Shown: positions 44,232 through 54,481, counted from the first letter of the stretch. The stretch is 64,000 nucleotides of DNA from Amycolatopsis alkalitolerans (GCF_006152065.1 NZ_VDFW01000004.1:186001-250000), one strand, 5' to 3'. The notes: generated by a model from the sequence alone, not told the origin. A program made the numbers and translations.

Positions 44232-46405
44232 CGGCGTCGTTGCGGCGGCACTGGCTCATCACCGTTCTGCTGGTGGCCGGGCTCGTGCTGCGAGTGCTGG
44301 TGTGGCTGGCTTATCAACCGGCACTGCTGTACATCGACTCGTTTCGCTACCTGGAAAACCTGACGGCGATGCGGCCCGATCAGCTCAACCCGATCGGCTA
44401 CGACCTGATCCTGCGGCCACTGCTCGCGGTGGGTGACCTGGCGTTCGTGGCCGCGGTTCAGCATGTGCTGGGGCTGGCGCTGGGAGTGGCCCTGTATGCC
44501 CTCGCCCGCCGGCTGGGCGCGAGGGCGTGGGTCGCGGCGCTGGTCGCGGTCCCGGTGCTGCTGGACGGTTACCAGCTGCAGATCGAGCAGAACATCATGG
44601 CCGAGGTGTGGTTCGACGCGCTGCTCGTCGCCGTGCTGTGGCTGTTGCTCGCTCGCGGTGTGCCGGGCTGGCGGAGCGCCGGTGTGGCCGGGCTCCTGGT
44701 GGGATTCGCGGTGCTGGTGCGGCTGATCGGGATCACCCTGGTCGTGCCGTTCGCCGTGTACCTGCTGCTGGCCGGCGGCTTGCGGGTGGGCTGGCGGCGC
44801 ATCGCCGCACGAACCACGGCGGGACTGGTCGGTTGCGCGCTCGTGGTGGGCGGCTACGCCGCGTATTTCGCTTCGGTGACCGGGTCCTGGGGGGTCTCGA
44901 CCTCGTCGGGCAACGTGCTCTACGGCCGCGCCGCCGTGGTGGCCGACTGCGGCGAGTTGAAGCTGGACGACACGCTGCGGGCGCTATGCCCGGCGGAACC
45001 GCTCGGCCAGCGTCAGGGAGTCGACTACTACGCGCACCTCGACACGGTGCCCGGATGGCCTCCGGTGCCGGTTCCCCCGGGGGAGACGTCGCAGCAGCTG
45101 ATGCACGAGTTCGGGATGGCGGTGGTGCGCGCGCAGCCCTGGGACTTCGCGCGGGAGGTGCTGGGCGACTTCGCGAAGGGGTTCGCCTGGTCGAAGACCA
45201 CGTCGCCCAATGACGTGCCGGTGGAGCGCTGGCAGTTCCAGACGACGTACCCGACGTTCGACTTCACCGACGCGTCCAGCGTCACCCGGCCGCTGGACGG
45301 TGTCGATCCCTCCGTCGATCCCGCGCTGGCGGGCTTCCTGCGCGGTTACCAGCTCAGCGTCGGCTACACGCCGGGCCCGCTGCTGGCCGCCGCGGGGCTG
45401 CTCGGGCTCGCCGGGCTCGCGCGCCGCCGCGGAAGGTTGCGCGGGGCGGCGCTGCTGACCACCGGCAGCGCGCTGGTCCTGCTGGGTGGCGCGGCGGTGT
45501 TCGAGTTCTCCTGGCGTTACCAGCTACCGGGCCTGGTGCTGCTGCCGCTGGCCGGGGCGATCGGGTTCACCGCGCTCACCCGCTACCCGAAGCTCGATCC
45601 GTTCCCGGATGCGGTGGACAGCGCGTCCCTGGCGGCATTCCACCAGCGGTACGGGACACCCCGGCTGGCGGAGGTGACCGTCGTGATCGCCGCCTACAAC
45701 GAGGAGAACGGGCTCGGGCCGGTGCTGGACGCCATGCCTCGCACCAGTCACGGCATGGACGTGGACGTGCTCGTCGTGGTGGACGGTGCCACCGACGCGA
45801 CCGCCGCCGTCGCCGAGCACGGCGCGTACGTATGCGCCGCACCGCGCAACCGGGGGCAGGGCGCCGCGCTGCGGCTGGGCTACCAGCTTGCTTCCGAGCT
45901 CGGGGCCCGGTACGTGGTCACCACCGACGCCGACGGCCAGTATGACAACAGCGAGCTTCCCACGCTGCTGGCGCCACTGCTCGAGGGCACTGCGGACTTC
46001 GTCACGGGCTCTCGCCGCCTCGGCCACGAGGACGCCGACAGCCGGTTGCGCTGGCTGGGGGTGCGGGTGTTCGCGCTGCTGGCGTCGATCCTCACCCGGC
46101 GCCACCTGACCGACACCTCGTTCGGGTTCCGCGCGATGCACGCCGATCTCGCCCGCGACGTCACCCTCGCCGAACCCCAGTACCAGTCCTCCGAACTGCT
46201 GCTCGGGGTGCTCGCCCGCGGCGCGCGGGTGGTGGAGCTGCCGATGACGATGCGGCTGCGGAAGGCCGGCAAGAGCAAGAAGGGCCGCAACGTCGCCTAC
46301 GGTGCGAACTACGCGCGGGTCATGCTCTCCACCTGGTGGCGCGACCACATCCGGAAGACCACCCGGTCCAGCAGCGCGAACTTCACCGCGAAGATCACCA
46401 CGTAG
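44228..46405 (+). CDS. Two-domain membrane glycosyltransferase (GT-C plus GT2)
   Basis: A 725-residue protein. Residues 1 to about 500 are a polytopic GT-C-like region (about ten helices; YIDSFRYLENLT near 35-47 resembles the acidic first loop motif) with a large extracytoplasmic loop. Residues about 535-700 are a cytoplasmic GT2 domain: TVVIAAYNEENGLGPVLDAM, VVVDGATDATAAVAE, the nucleotide-binding TTDADGQYD, and TSFGFRAMHADLA, as in polyprenyl-phosphate sugar transferases. It may both make and use a lipid-linked sugar for envelope glycans. The 3' 97 bases overlap the GtrA gene on the other strand. Confidence 0.87.
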   Translation: MTASLRRHWLITVLLVAGLVLRVLVWLAYQPALLYIDSFRYLENLTAMRPDQLNPIGYDLILRPLLAVGDLAFVAAVQHVLGLALGVALYALARRLGARAWVAALVAVPVLLDGYQLQIEQNIMAEVWFDALLVAVLWLLLARGVPGWRSAGVAGLLVGFAVLVRLIGITLVVPFAVYLLLAGGLRVGWRRIAARTTAGLVGCALVVGGYAAYFASVTGSWGVSTSSGNVLYGRAAVVADCGELKLDDTLRALCPAEPLGQRQGVDYYAHLDTVPGWPPVPVPPGETSQQLMHEFGMAVVRAQPWDFAREVLGDFAKGFAWSKTTSPNDVPVERWQFQTTYPTFDFTDASSVTRPLDGVDPSVDPALAGFLRGYQLSVGYTPGPLLAAAGLLGLAGLARRRGRLRGAALLTTGSALVLLGGAAVFEFSWRYQLPGLVLLPLAGAIGFTALTRYPKLDPFPDAVDSASLAAFHQRYGTPRLAEVTVVIAAYNEENGLGPVLDAMPRTSHGMDVDVLVVVDGATDATAAVAEHGAYVCAAPRNRGQGAALRLGYQLASELGARYVVTTDADGQYDNSELPTLLAPLLEGTADFVTGSRRLGHEDADSRLRWLGVRVFALLASILTRRHLTDTSFGFRAMHADLARDVTLAEPQYQSSELLLGVLARGARVVELPMTMRLRKAGKSKKGRNVAYGANYARVMLSTWWRDHIRKTTRSSSANFTAKITT

Positions 46406-46785
46406 CTGGCAAGGTACGCGGCGTCGAGCACCACGACCGACCAGACGTGCGGCAGCGCGAGCGGACCGATCAGCCATCCGGTGAACGTGGTCAGGCCGAC
46501 CGAAGCGAGGCCGCCGGCGGCGATCACCGCCACATACGGCAGCGTCTCCCCGACCATCCGGGGCCGGCCCCGGCGTCCCCACGCCCAGCGGCGGCTCAGC
46601 AGATAATTCGGCACCGCGCCCGCGAGGAAGGCCAGCGTGCTCGCCAGTGCCGGGCTCGCATGCCCCCAGCCGAGCAGGGCGAGCAGTGTTATCTGGGACA
46701 CCCCCGTCGCCAGTACGGAACTCGCCAGTGCCCTCGTGATCCGCCCCAGCACTCGTGGGCCGCCGTCGTGCAGAACCGTGGCCAT
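46309..46785 (-). CDS. GtrA-family membrane protein
   Basis: A 158-residue protein with four membrane helices and family motifs FLAGAVPNYLLSRRWAWG and VVIFAVKFALLDRVVF. GtrA proteins help flip or position lipid-linked sugars for glycosylation, which agrees with the GT2 domain next door. ATG at 46785 gives the family-length protein. It is convergent with the glycosyltransferase and overlaps its 3' end by 97 bases. Confidence 0.85.
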   Translation of the reverse strand: MATVLHDGGPRVLGRITRALASSVLATGVSQITLLALLGWGHASPALASTLAFLAGAVPNYLLSRRWAWGRRGRPRMVGETLPYVAVIAAGGLASVGLTTFTGWLIGPLALPHVWSVVVLDAAYLASYVVIFAVKFALLDRVVFRMWSRHQVESMTRA

Positions 46786-46947
46786 GCGCTCATCTTTCCC
46801 CGCGCCCCGGCTCGGCGGCGGGCGGGGTTGCTTTCTCAAAATGATCTCAGGAACTTCTTGGCTTTCTCTTAACAAACGTCAAGTTCACGTTCGGTAAAGT
46901 CACGCGGACAGAACGGAAATTCCGAACAGGGGGAGGCGGACGGTTCT

Positions 46948-48105
46948 ATGCGGGTTCTGGTCTTGGGCGGAGACGGGTACCTCGGCTGGCCAACCGCGTT
47001 GCATCTCTCTGATGCGGGATACGACGTCGCGGTGCTGGACAACCTGGCCCGTCGCGGCTACGACGAGGAGCTCGGCGTCGACAGTCTGGTTCCCATCGCC
47101 GATCTCGAAACCCGTGTCACCGCGTGGGAACAGGTGTCGGGCCGGCGGCTCGCGTGCTACGTCGGAGACCTGCTCGACGCCGAGTTCGTCCTGGACACGG
47201 TGCGGGAGTTCGCGCCCGGGGCGATCGTGCATTTCGCCGAGCAGCGCGCCGCGCCGTATTCCATGATCGACCGGGCCCATGCGGTCTACACCCAGCACAA
47301 CAACGTCATCGGCACGCTGAACCTGCTGTTCGCGATCGCCGAGACCGACCCGGACATTCACCTGGTCAAGCTGGGCACGATGGGTGAGTACGGCACCCCG
47401 GACATCGACATCGAAGAAGGCTGGCTCGAGATCGAGCACAACGGCCGCCGCGACCGGATGCTCTATCCGAAACGACCGGGCTCGTTCTACCACCTGAGCA
47501 AGGTGCACGACTCGCACAACATCGAGTTCACCTGCCGCGTCTGGAGCCTGCGCGCCACCGACCTCAACCAGGGTGTCGTGTACGGGCAGCAGACCCCGCA
47601 GACCGCGCGCGACGAACGGCTCGCCACCCGCCTGGACTACGACGCCGTGTTCGGGACCGTGCTCAACCGCTTCGTCATCCAGGCCGTCCTCGGCCAGCCG
47701 CTGACCGTCTACGGCGGCGGCGGGCAGACCCGCGGTCTGATCGACATCCGCGACACCGTCGAATGTATCCGCCTCGCCGTCGAACACCCCGCCGCCCGCG
47801 GCGAGTTCCGGGTGTTCAACCAGATGACGGAGGCCATGTCCGTCGCGCAGATCGCCGACGTCGTCGCCGAAGCCTTCCCGGGGCCGGTCCACATCGACCA
47901 CCTCGACAACCCCCGTGTCGAAGCGCCCGAGCATTACTACAACGTCAAGCACACCGGGCTGGTCGAACTCGGTCTCCAGCCACACCTGCTCGGCGACACC
48001 CTGCTCGAGTCCCTGTTCGACATCGTCGCCACCCACAAGAACCGCGTCGAGTCGGAGGCGCTGCAACCACAGATCCGCTGGCGCGCACCTGTGGACCAGG
48101 GCTGA
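46948..48105 (+). CDS. UDP-sulfoquinovose synthase-like epimerase (SqdB/SQD1 family)
   Basis: A 385-residue extended SDR enzyme strongly like SqdB/SQD1. It has VLGGDGYLGWPTALHLSDAG, KLGTMGEYGTPDIDIEEGW with Thr144 and Glu147, FYHLSKVHDSHNIEF with Tyr181 and Lys185, and RATDLNQGVVYG, all close to the plant enzyme's active-site blocks. The expected reaction is sulfite plus UDP-glucose to UDP-sulfoquinovose. The conserved blocks are much closer to SQD1 than to ordinary epimerases. No lipid transferase (SqdX) is next to it; the nearest glycosyltransferase is at 44228. ATG follows GGGGGAGG. Confidence 0.8.
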   Translation: MRVLVLGGDGYLGWPTALHLSDAGYDVAVLDNLARRGYDEELGVDSLVPIADLETRVTAWEQVSGRRLACYVGDLLDAEFVLDTVREFAPGAIVHFAEQRAAPYSMIDRAHAVYTQHNNVIGTLNLLFAIAETDPDIHLVKLGTMGEYGTPDIDIEEGWLEIEHNGRRDRMLYPKRPGSFYHLSKVHDSHNIEFTCRVWSLRATDLNQGVVYGQQTPQTARDERLATRLDYDAVFGTVLNRFVIQAVLGQPLTVYGGGGQTRGLIDIRDTVECIRLAVEHPAARGEFRVFNQMTEAMSVAQIADVVAEAFPGPVHIDHLDNPRVEAPEHYYNVKHTGLVELGLQPHLLGDTLLESLFDIVATHKNRVESEALQPQIRWRAPVDQG

Positions 48106-48124
48106 CCGGAGCGACAATCCTCGC

Positions 48125-48472
48125 ATGGACCCGCTCGTTTCGTTGCGGAAGCTGTGCCTGGCCCTGCCGGAGACGACGGAGCGACTGAGCCACGGCGAGC
48201 CGACCTGGTTCGTCCGCGGCAAGAAGACCTTCGTCATGTACGCGAACCATCACCACGACGAGCGCCTGGCGTTCTGGTGTGCCGCACCGCCGGGCGTGCA
48301 GGAGGAACTCGTCGCGCAGGAACCGGACCGGTTCTTCCGGCCGCCGTACGTCGGGCATCGCGGCTGGCTCGGGGTTTGGCTCGACGTGCCCGTGGACTGG
48401 ACCGAGATCCAGTCCATCGTGACCGAGGCCTACCGCGTGATCGCGCCGAAGAAGCTCGCCGAAGGGCTGTGA
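48125..48472 (+). CDS. MmcQ/YjbR-family protein
   Basis: A 115-residue YjbR-fold protein (CyaY-like, DNA-binding-like) with LCLALPETTERLSHGEPTWF, the family block GHRGWLGVWLD and a C-terminal helix. Function is unknown. GACAAT lies 6 bases before the ATG, in agreement with leaderless expression 19 bases after the SqdB-like gene. Confidence 0.83.
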   Translation: MDPLVSLRKLCLALPETTERLSHGEPTWFVRGKKTFVMYANHHHDERLAFWCAAPPGVQEELVAQEPDRFFRPPYVGHRGWLGVWLDVPVDWTEIQSIVTEAYRVIAPKKLAEGL

Positions 48473-48475
48473 GCG

Positions 48476-49303
48476 TCAGCCGCGCTGCGAGCGGACGCCG
48501 AGCAGGACGTCCTCCCACGCCGGGACGGCCGGATGGTTCTTCTTGGCCTTCGGCTTTGCCGGCGGGGCGGGCTTCGACGCCTGCTCCGGCTCGGGCTTGG
48601 GCTCGGCGGGCGGCTCCGGCGCGACGGCCTCAGGCTCTTCGGGCTTCTCGCTGGTCAACTCGGGCTGCTCCGGCTCGGCGACCGGCAAGGGCTCGGGTTC
48701 GACCGCGCGAAGGGTGCGTGGCGCGCGGTGCGGATCGAGGAGGTCCTCGGCGTGCTCGTCGAGCGCGGTGACCGTGCCGCCGTGCGCGCCCGGCGCGAAC
48801 GACCAGTGCGCGCGCATGTCGGAGCGCCCGGTCTGCCAGCCCAGCGCGACGACCCACTTGCCGTCGTCGCCCTTCCAGGCGTCCCATTCCGCGTGCGCGT
48901 AGTCCTGGCCGCGCACGCCGAACGCGTACGCCACGACCTCGCCGAGAGTTCGCACGTCCGGCCCGTCCTCGCGGATCGGGTGCGCGCTCTGCGCGAGTTC
49001 CGCGATGCGCGAGCGTTCGAGGAGCACCGGATACGCGAACCGTTCCACGCGCTGTTCGGGCACGCCCGCGGAGGCCGCCACCTGCTGCACGGATTCGCCG
49101 GCCCGGATCCGGGCCTGGATCTCACGTGGTCGCATCTGACTCTCCAACTCGATTTCGATCTGACCGAGCCGGGTGATGTCCCCCCTCGCGGCCGCCCGCA
49201 GTCTTTCATCGGCCGGAAGCAGAAAACGTTCGCGGCGCGCCGGGTCTTCGCACACGATGGACTTCCCGTCCTCGTGTATCCCGACAACCCTCAGCGCACG
49301 CAT
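48476..49303 (-). CDS. sepH: Cell-division protein SepH (DUF3071)
   Basis: A 275-residue protein: an N-terminal DUF3071 domain (MRALRVVGIHEDGKSIVCED, then the helix-turn-helix-like RPREIQARIRAGESVQQVAA), a Glu/Pro/Lys-rich linker, and the conserved C-terminal AVPAWEDVLLGVRSQR. SepH is an FtsZ-binding division factor of actinobacteria; the mycobacterial counterpart is Rv0883c, which also precedes serC. ATG at 49303 gives the conserved MRALRVVG start; an upstream extension is unlikely. Confidence 0.9.
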   Translation of the reverse strand: MRALRVVGIHEDGKSIVCEDPARRERFLLPADERLRAAARGDITRLGQIEIELESQMRPREIQARIRAGESVQQVAASAGVPEQRVERFAYPVLLERSRIAELAQSAHPIREDGPDVRTLGEVVAYAFGVRGQDYAHAEWDAWKGDDGKWVVALGWQTGRSDMRAHWSFAPGAHGGTVTALDEHAEDLLDPHRAPRTLRAVEPEPLPVAEPEQPELTSEKPEEPEAVAPEPPAEPKPEPEQASKPAPPAKPKAKKNHPAVPAWEDVLLGVRSQRG

Positions 49304-49475
49304 CAGCCGCCTCCTCCAGGCTTCACCTTTCCAGTGCCAACGGTAGGACGGCGCGTCGCCTTGACGGTGCAGGCGCGCCGAGACTTCGTCATCCAATTGC
49401 CGGGCCTCACCCCGGTCCCGGGCAAGGGAGTTCTGCCCACTCGCCGAGAGCGACCCGCCGGGCCTGGCGCTGCTG

Positions 49476-50612
<1,137 letters not shown>

Positions 50613-51959
50613 TCATGGGCGCCAGCCGTGCTCGTCGACACCGCCGGGGATCGGGGCGGCCGGGTCGTACGGCGTGCGGGTGAAGATGAAGGTGGCGAGG
50701 TCCAGGTGGTTGGGGGTGCCGTCGGCGGTGCGGCCGATCCGCAGGGTTTCGCCCGCGTAGTACCCGTCGAGTCCGAGCCACTCGTCCGGTCCGACGGGGC
50801 GGAACCGGGACGCGCGGCCGCTGGCCACGGGGCGGAGGTCGAACATCCCGCCGGGGATCAGCCGTAGGAGGTAGGACGTCGGACCCCAATGCCACAGCCC
50901 GGTCAGCGCGAGCAGGGACCGGTCGACCTCGGACGGCCGCCACGGCGACGGCAGCTTCGGCTCCTGCTCATCCGCCGTCGCGATCAGGTCGATGACCAGC
51001 GACAGCAGCGCGGGACCCGAGGTCGTGTTGGCCATCGCGAGGGCCCCGGTGCCGGTGGTCGGGTCGATCATCGAGGTCGCCAGGAAGCCAGGCATGGAAC
51101 CGGTGTGCCCGGCCAGCCGCCGGCCCTGATGGCGCACGAGCTGGAGGCCGAGGCCGTAGCCTGCGGTCCACGAGTCGCCGTCGTCGACGGTCGCGACCGC
51201 GCGCATCTCCGCGATCGTCTCCGGACGTAGGACGTCCGCCGTGTCCCCGCCGACGAACGCCGTCCAGCGGGCGAGGTCGGTGACGGTGGACCACAGCTGA
51301 CCGGCCGGTGCCATCGCGCCCGCGTCGGGGGCGGGCTCGGGCAGCAGCAGATCGGCGTAGGGGTGCACTGCGTACCCGCTCGCGTGCCTGCCTTCGGGAT
51401 GTGGCGAGGTGCGTGACATGCCGAGCGGGGCGAGGATCTCCGCTCGCGCCGCGTCGAGCCAGCTCATCCCGCGGTGGCGCGCCACCAGTTCGCCGAGCAC
51501 GCCGTACCCGACGTTGGAGTAGTGGAACCGGCTGCCGGGCCGGTTCTTCACCGCGTCCTGCGCGAGGCTTGCCGCCAAAGCCGCCCAGTCACCGCCGGCG
51601 CTGCGCTCCCACCAGGAACCGGGTGACTCGGAGGTGAGCCCGCCGGTGTGTGACAACAGTTGTGCGATTGTCGACGATCCGAAGCTGGTACCGGACACGT
51701 GCTTGTCGAGCGGGTCGTTGAGGTCGAGCCTGCCCTCGTCACGCAGCCGCATGACGAGCACCGCGACGAAGGTCTTGGTGATCGAGCCCAGCCGGTACTG
51801 CGTGTCGTCGTCGGGCGGCGTGTCCCCGACGAACCCTCGTTCGCCCGACCACAGCAGCGCGCCGTCCCGCACCACGGCGGCGACGATCGACGGCACGCGC
51901 GCGGCGGACTGTTCCGTGGCCAGGCGGCGGAGCAGGGAGAACTCGGTGCTGGGCAGCAT
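50613..51959 (-). CDS. Beta-lactamase-family (class C-like) serine hydrolase
   Basis: A 448-residue protein with the active-site triads of this family: SITK (Ser and Lys), YSN (FHYSNVGYGVLGE) and HTGS near residue 275 in place of KTG. A C-terminal beta domain from about 340 holds WLGLDGYYAGETLRIGRT. There is no evident signal peptide, so it is an intracellular esterase, peptidase or beta-lactamase-like enzyme of unknown substrate. Confidence 0.87.
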   Translation of the reverse strand: MLPSTEFSLLRRLATEQSAARVPSIVAAVVRDGALLWSGERGFVGDTPPDDDTQYRLGSITKTFVAVLVMRLRDEGRLDLNDPLDKHVSGTSFGSSTIAQLLSHTGGLTSESPGSWWERSAGGDWAALAASLAQDAVKNRPGSRFHYSNVGYGVLGELVARHRGMSWLDAARAEILAPLGMSRTSPHPEGRHASGYAVHPYADLLLPEPAPDAGAMAPAGQLWSTVTDLARWTAFVGGDTADVLRPETIAEMRAVATVDDGDSWTAGYGLGLQLVRHQGRRLAGHTGSMPGFLATSMIDPTTGTGALAMANTTSGPALLSLVIDLIATADEQEPKLPSPWRPSEVDRSLLALTGLWHWGPTSYLLRLIPGGMFDLRPVASGRASRFRPVGPDEWLGLDGYYAGETLRIGRTADGTPNHLDLATFIFTRTPYDPAAPIPGGVDEHGWRP

Positions 51960-51980
51960 GCCGATATTCTGCCCGCCGGA

Positions 51981-52250
51981 TCAGCCCGGCAACCCCCGGG
52001 CCGTCGCGGTGGTCACCGCCGCGGTCCGGTCGGAACGTCGAGCTTCCCGAACACGCGCAGCAGGTGGGTCTTCACCGTCGCCTCGCCGATGTGCGGCGGG
52101 AGCGCGGGGAGCCGGATCGAAGCGGGCGAAATGCCGGACCGTCTCGCCGGCGGTCGGCCGCCTCACGTCGTTCGCGGTCTGCAGGACGATGCCGTCGACC
52201 GCGACCTGCCCCGGGTACTCCTTGCGCAGGCCGCGCACGCTGACCGTCAT
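51981..52250 (-). pseudogene. Decayed ABC ATPase 5' end joined to a LuxR response-regulator 3' end
   Basis: The reverse strand begins MTVSVRGLRKEYPGQVAVDG, the N-terminus of an ABC exporter ATPase, and goes directly to IVLQTANDVRRPTAGETVRH, the Q-loop region, so the roughly 55-residue Walker A segment is missing. A few codons later another frame reads HIGEATVKTHLLRVFGKLDV, the recognition helix of a LuxR-family response regulator, which shifts frame and ends in DRTAAVTTATARGLPG. Two genes have therefore been fused and broken by deletions. Whether any product is made is doubtful. Confidence 0.65.
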
Positions 52251-52327
52251 GCCCAGAGCACGCGGCTCGGGTGCCCCGCCGCGGGACGCCCGAGCCGTGG
52301 AACCTCAGATCCACCGTTCGGTGGACG

Positions 52328-53461
52328 TCAGCCGCTGACCTTGTCCCAGCCTTCGACCTCCCGTGGCTGCCGCGGGCCGGGGCCGACGTAACCGGCCGAC
52401 GGGCGGACCAGGCGGCCGGTGCGCTTCTGCTCGAGGATGTGCGCGGCCCAGCCCGCGGTGCGGGCCGAGGTGAACATCGCGGGCATCATGTGCGGCGGCA
52501 CCTTCGCGAAGTCCAGGATCACCGCGGCCCAGAACTCGACGTTCGTCTCGATAGGACGGTCGGGGCGCCGCTCGCGCAGTTCCGCCAGCGCGGCCTGCTC
52601 GAGCGCTTGGGCGACCTCGTACCGCTCGGCACCCAGTTCCTTGCAGGTACGGCGGAGCACCCGGGCCCGCGGATCCTCCGCGCGGTAGACGCGGTGGCCG
52701 AAGCCCATCAACCGCTCCTTGCGGTCGAGGATGGTCTTCACCAGCTTGCGCGCGTCCCCGATGCGCTCGACCTCTTCGATCATCGGCAGCACCCGCGCGG
52801 GGGCGCCGCCGTGCAGCGGGCCGGACATCGCGCCGATCGCCCCGGACAGGGCGGCGGCGACGTCGGCGCCGGTGGAGGCGATCACGCGGGCGGTGAACGT
52901 GGAGGCGTTGAGCCCGTGCTCGGCGGCGGACACCCAGTACGCGTCGACGGCCTTGACGTGCGCCGGGTCCGGCTCGCCACGCCAGCGGACCATGAACCGC
53001 TCGGTGATCGTCTTCGCCTCGTCGACCCTCGCCTGCGGCACGGCTGGGACCCCGATACCGCGCGCGGACTGCGCGACGTAGGACAGTGCCATCACCGACG
53101 CGCGGGCCAGGTTGTCGCGGGCTTCGGCGTCGCTGACGTCCAGCAGCGGCTGGAAACCCCAGATCGGCGCGACCATCGCGAGCGCGGCCTGCACGTCTAC
53201 CCGCACGTCCCCGCTGTGCACGGGCAGCGGGAACGGCTCGGCGGGCGGGAGGGGATGGCCGAACTTCGCATCGACCAGCAGGCCCCACACGTCACCGAAG
53301 CTGACCTTGCCGGCAAGGTCCTCGATGTCGACACCGCGGTAGCGCAGAGCGCCCCCGTTGCGGTCGGGTTCGGCGATTTCGGTGCGGAAGGCGACCACGC
53401 CCTCCAAGCCGGGCCTGAACCCGTCTTCCTGGTTGGTGACAGCAGGCGCTGAGGTAGTCAC
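52328..53461 (-). CDS. citA: Citrate synthase 2 (CitA)
   Basis: A 377-residue citrate synthase of the actinobacterial CitA type (Rv0889c-like): AEHGLNASTFTARVIASTGAD with the first catalytic His, GPLHGGAPARVLPMI, LMGFGHRVYRAEDPRA with the second His, and VILDFAKVP with the catalytic Asp. It starts with GTG at 53461. It is divergent from the urease operon, with a 250-base spacer holding both promoters and no gene. Confidence 0.93.
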   Translation of the reverse strand: MTTSAPAVTNQEDGFRPGLEGVVAFRTEIAEPDRNGGALRYRGVDIEDLAGKVSFGDVWGLLVDAKFGHPLPPAEPFPLPVHSGDVRVDVQAALAMVAPIWGFQPLLDVSDAEARDNLARASVMALSYVAQSARGIGVPAVPQARVDEAKTITERFMVRWRGEPDPAHVKAVDAYWVSAAEHGLNASTFTARVIASTGADVAAALSGAIGAMSGPLHGGAPARVLPMIEEVERIGDARKLVKTILDRKERLMGFGHRVYRAEDPRARVLRRTCKELGAERYEVAQALEQAALAELRERRPDRPIETNVEFWAAVILDFAKVPPHMMPAMFTSARTAGWAAHILEQKRTGRLVRPSAGYVGPGPRQPREVEGWDKVSG

Positions 53462-53711
53462 GGTAAGAGACCTTTCGACGCGCGTTCCCCGACAGATGCT
53501 TCAAGTTCACGACTCGCGCGAGCGACACGCGGGGTACGCGCTTCGTCGCACGGATCACCAAACGATGCACCTACCCGTCGCGGGTCGCAATCGAAAGAAG
53601 CGGTGGTTTCGGTCACGATTACGAGAACGATTCAGTCTGGACGGCCTCTCGCGTGTAAATCCTGTGTTTCTGCGGGGCGCGTGCGCGGGCGAGCGGTGAT
53701 AGACCTAGCGC

Positions 53712-54014
53712 ATGCACCTCAGCCCTCAAGAACGGGACAAACTGCTCGTCCACGTCGCCGCCGACGTGGCGCGGCGCCGGCTCGAGCGCGGGGTGAAGCT
53801 CAACTACCCCGAGGCGGTCGCGCTGATCACCGACTACGTGCTCGAGGGCGCGCGCGACGGGGCGAGCGTCACCGATCTCGTCGCGGGCGGGCGCCATGTT
53901 CTCTCGCGGGACCAGGTGCAGCCCGGAATCCCCGAGATGGTCGACGCCGTGCAGGTCGAAGCCACGTTCCCGGACGGCACGAAGCTCGTGACCGTGCACG
54001 ACCCGATCGTCTGA
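53712..54014 (+). CDS. ureA: Urease subunit gamma
   Basis: A 100-residue UreA with [41 protein letters not shown] and [20 protein letters not shown]. It is the first gene of ureABCFGD. ATG at 53712 is 6 bases after TAGACC (53700-53705), consistent with a leaderless operon transcript. Confidence 0.95.
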   Translation: MHLSPQERDKLLVHVAADVARRRLERGVKLNYPEAVALITDYVLEGARDGASVTDLVAGGRHVLSRDQVQPGIPEMVDAVQVEATFPDGTKLVTVHDPIV

Positions 54015-54026
54015 TGGAGGCACCGC

Positions 54027-54404
54027 ATGAGCGAGCGCGACGCAGGAGCGCTGCGGCAGAGGACCGGCGGGGCGCGGGATCTCCCGCATCAGCACCGGGC
54101 TCGCATGCGCCCAGGAGAGATCATCCCGGCGGATGATCCGGTCGAGTTGAACCCCGGCCGGCCGCGGATCACGCTGCGCGTGGTCAACACCGGCGACCGG
54201 CCCGTGCAGGTCGGCTCGCATTTCCACTTCGCGGAGACCAACGCGGCCCTGGACTTCGACCGCGACGCCGCGCGGGGGCACCGGCTCGACGTCCCGGCCG
54301 GCACGTCCGTCCGGTTCGAGCCGGGGGTGGACCGCGAGGTGGACCTGGTTCCGCTGGCGGGCAAGCAACTGGTCCCCGGGTTGCAGCGGAAAGGTCTCGC
54401 ATGA
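54027..54404 (+). CDS. ureB: Urease subunit beta with 26-residue N-terminal extension
   Basis: A 125-residue UreB. The core [20 protein letters not shown] and [18 protein letters not shown] begins at residue 27, where most UreB proteins start. The extra N-terminal part ([20 protein letters not shown] and six more) has no family match. The ribosome binding site TGGAGG at 54015-54020 supports the upstream ATG at 54027, not the internal ATG at 54105. The gene overlaps a mini-ORF that leads to ureC. Confidence 0.92.
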   Translation: MSERDAGALRQRTGGARDLPHQHRARMRPGEIIPADDPVELNPGRPRITLRVVNTGDRPVQVGSHFHFAETNAALDFDRDAARGHRLDVPAGTSVRFEPGVDREVDLVPLAGKQLVPGLQRKGLA

Positions 54405-54481
54405 GCGAGCTTGCGAGCGAATCATTCAGCACTGCGCCCCCGGCGAATGCCGCACCGAGCGCCAGCGAGGTGCGCGCATGA
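54401..54481 (+). CDS. 26-codon bridging mini-ORF between ureB and ureC
   Basis: ATG at 54401 overlaps the ureB stop as ATGA; the frame reads [20 protein letters not shown] and six more, and its TGA overlaps the ureC ATG as ATGA. It begins with the same ATGAGCGAGC as the ureB extension and has almost the same length (77 against 78 bases to the next ATG). It probably passes ribosomes from ureB to ureC; a peptide function is not suggested. Confidence 0.35.
   Translation: MSELASESFSTAPPANAAPSASEVRA

Noticed and set aside
54014-54136. Open frame starting at the ureA stop (TGATG) and overlapping ureB
   Set aside because: Arg/Ala/Pro-rich composition of an out-of-frame shadow; the ureB frame has the ribosome binding site and family sequence.
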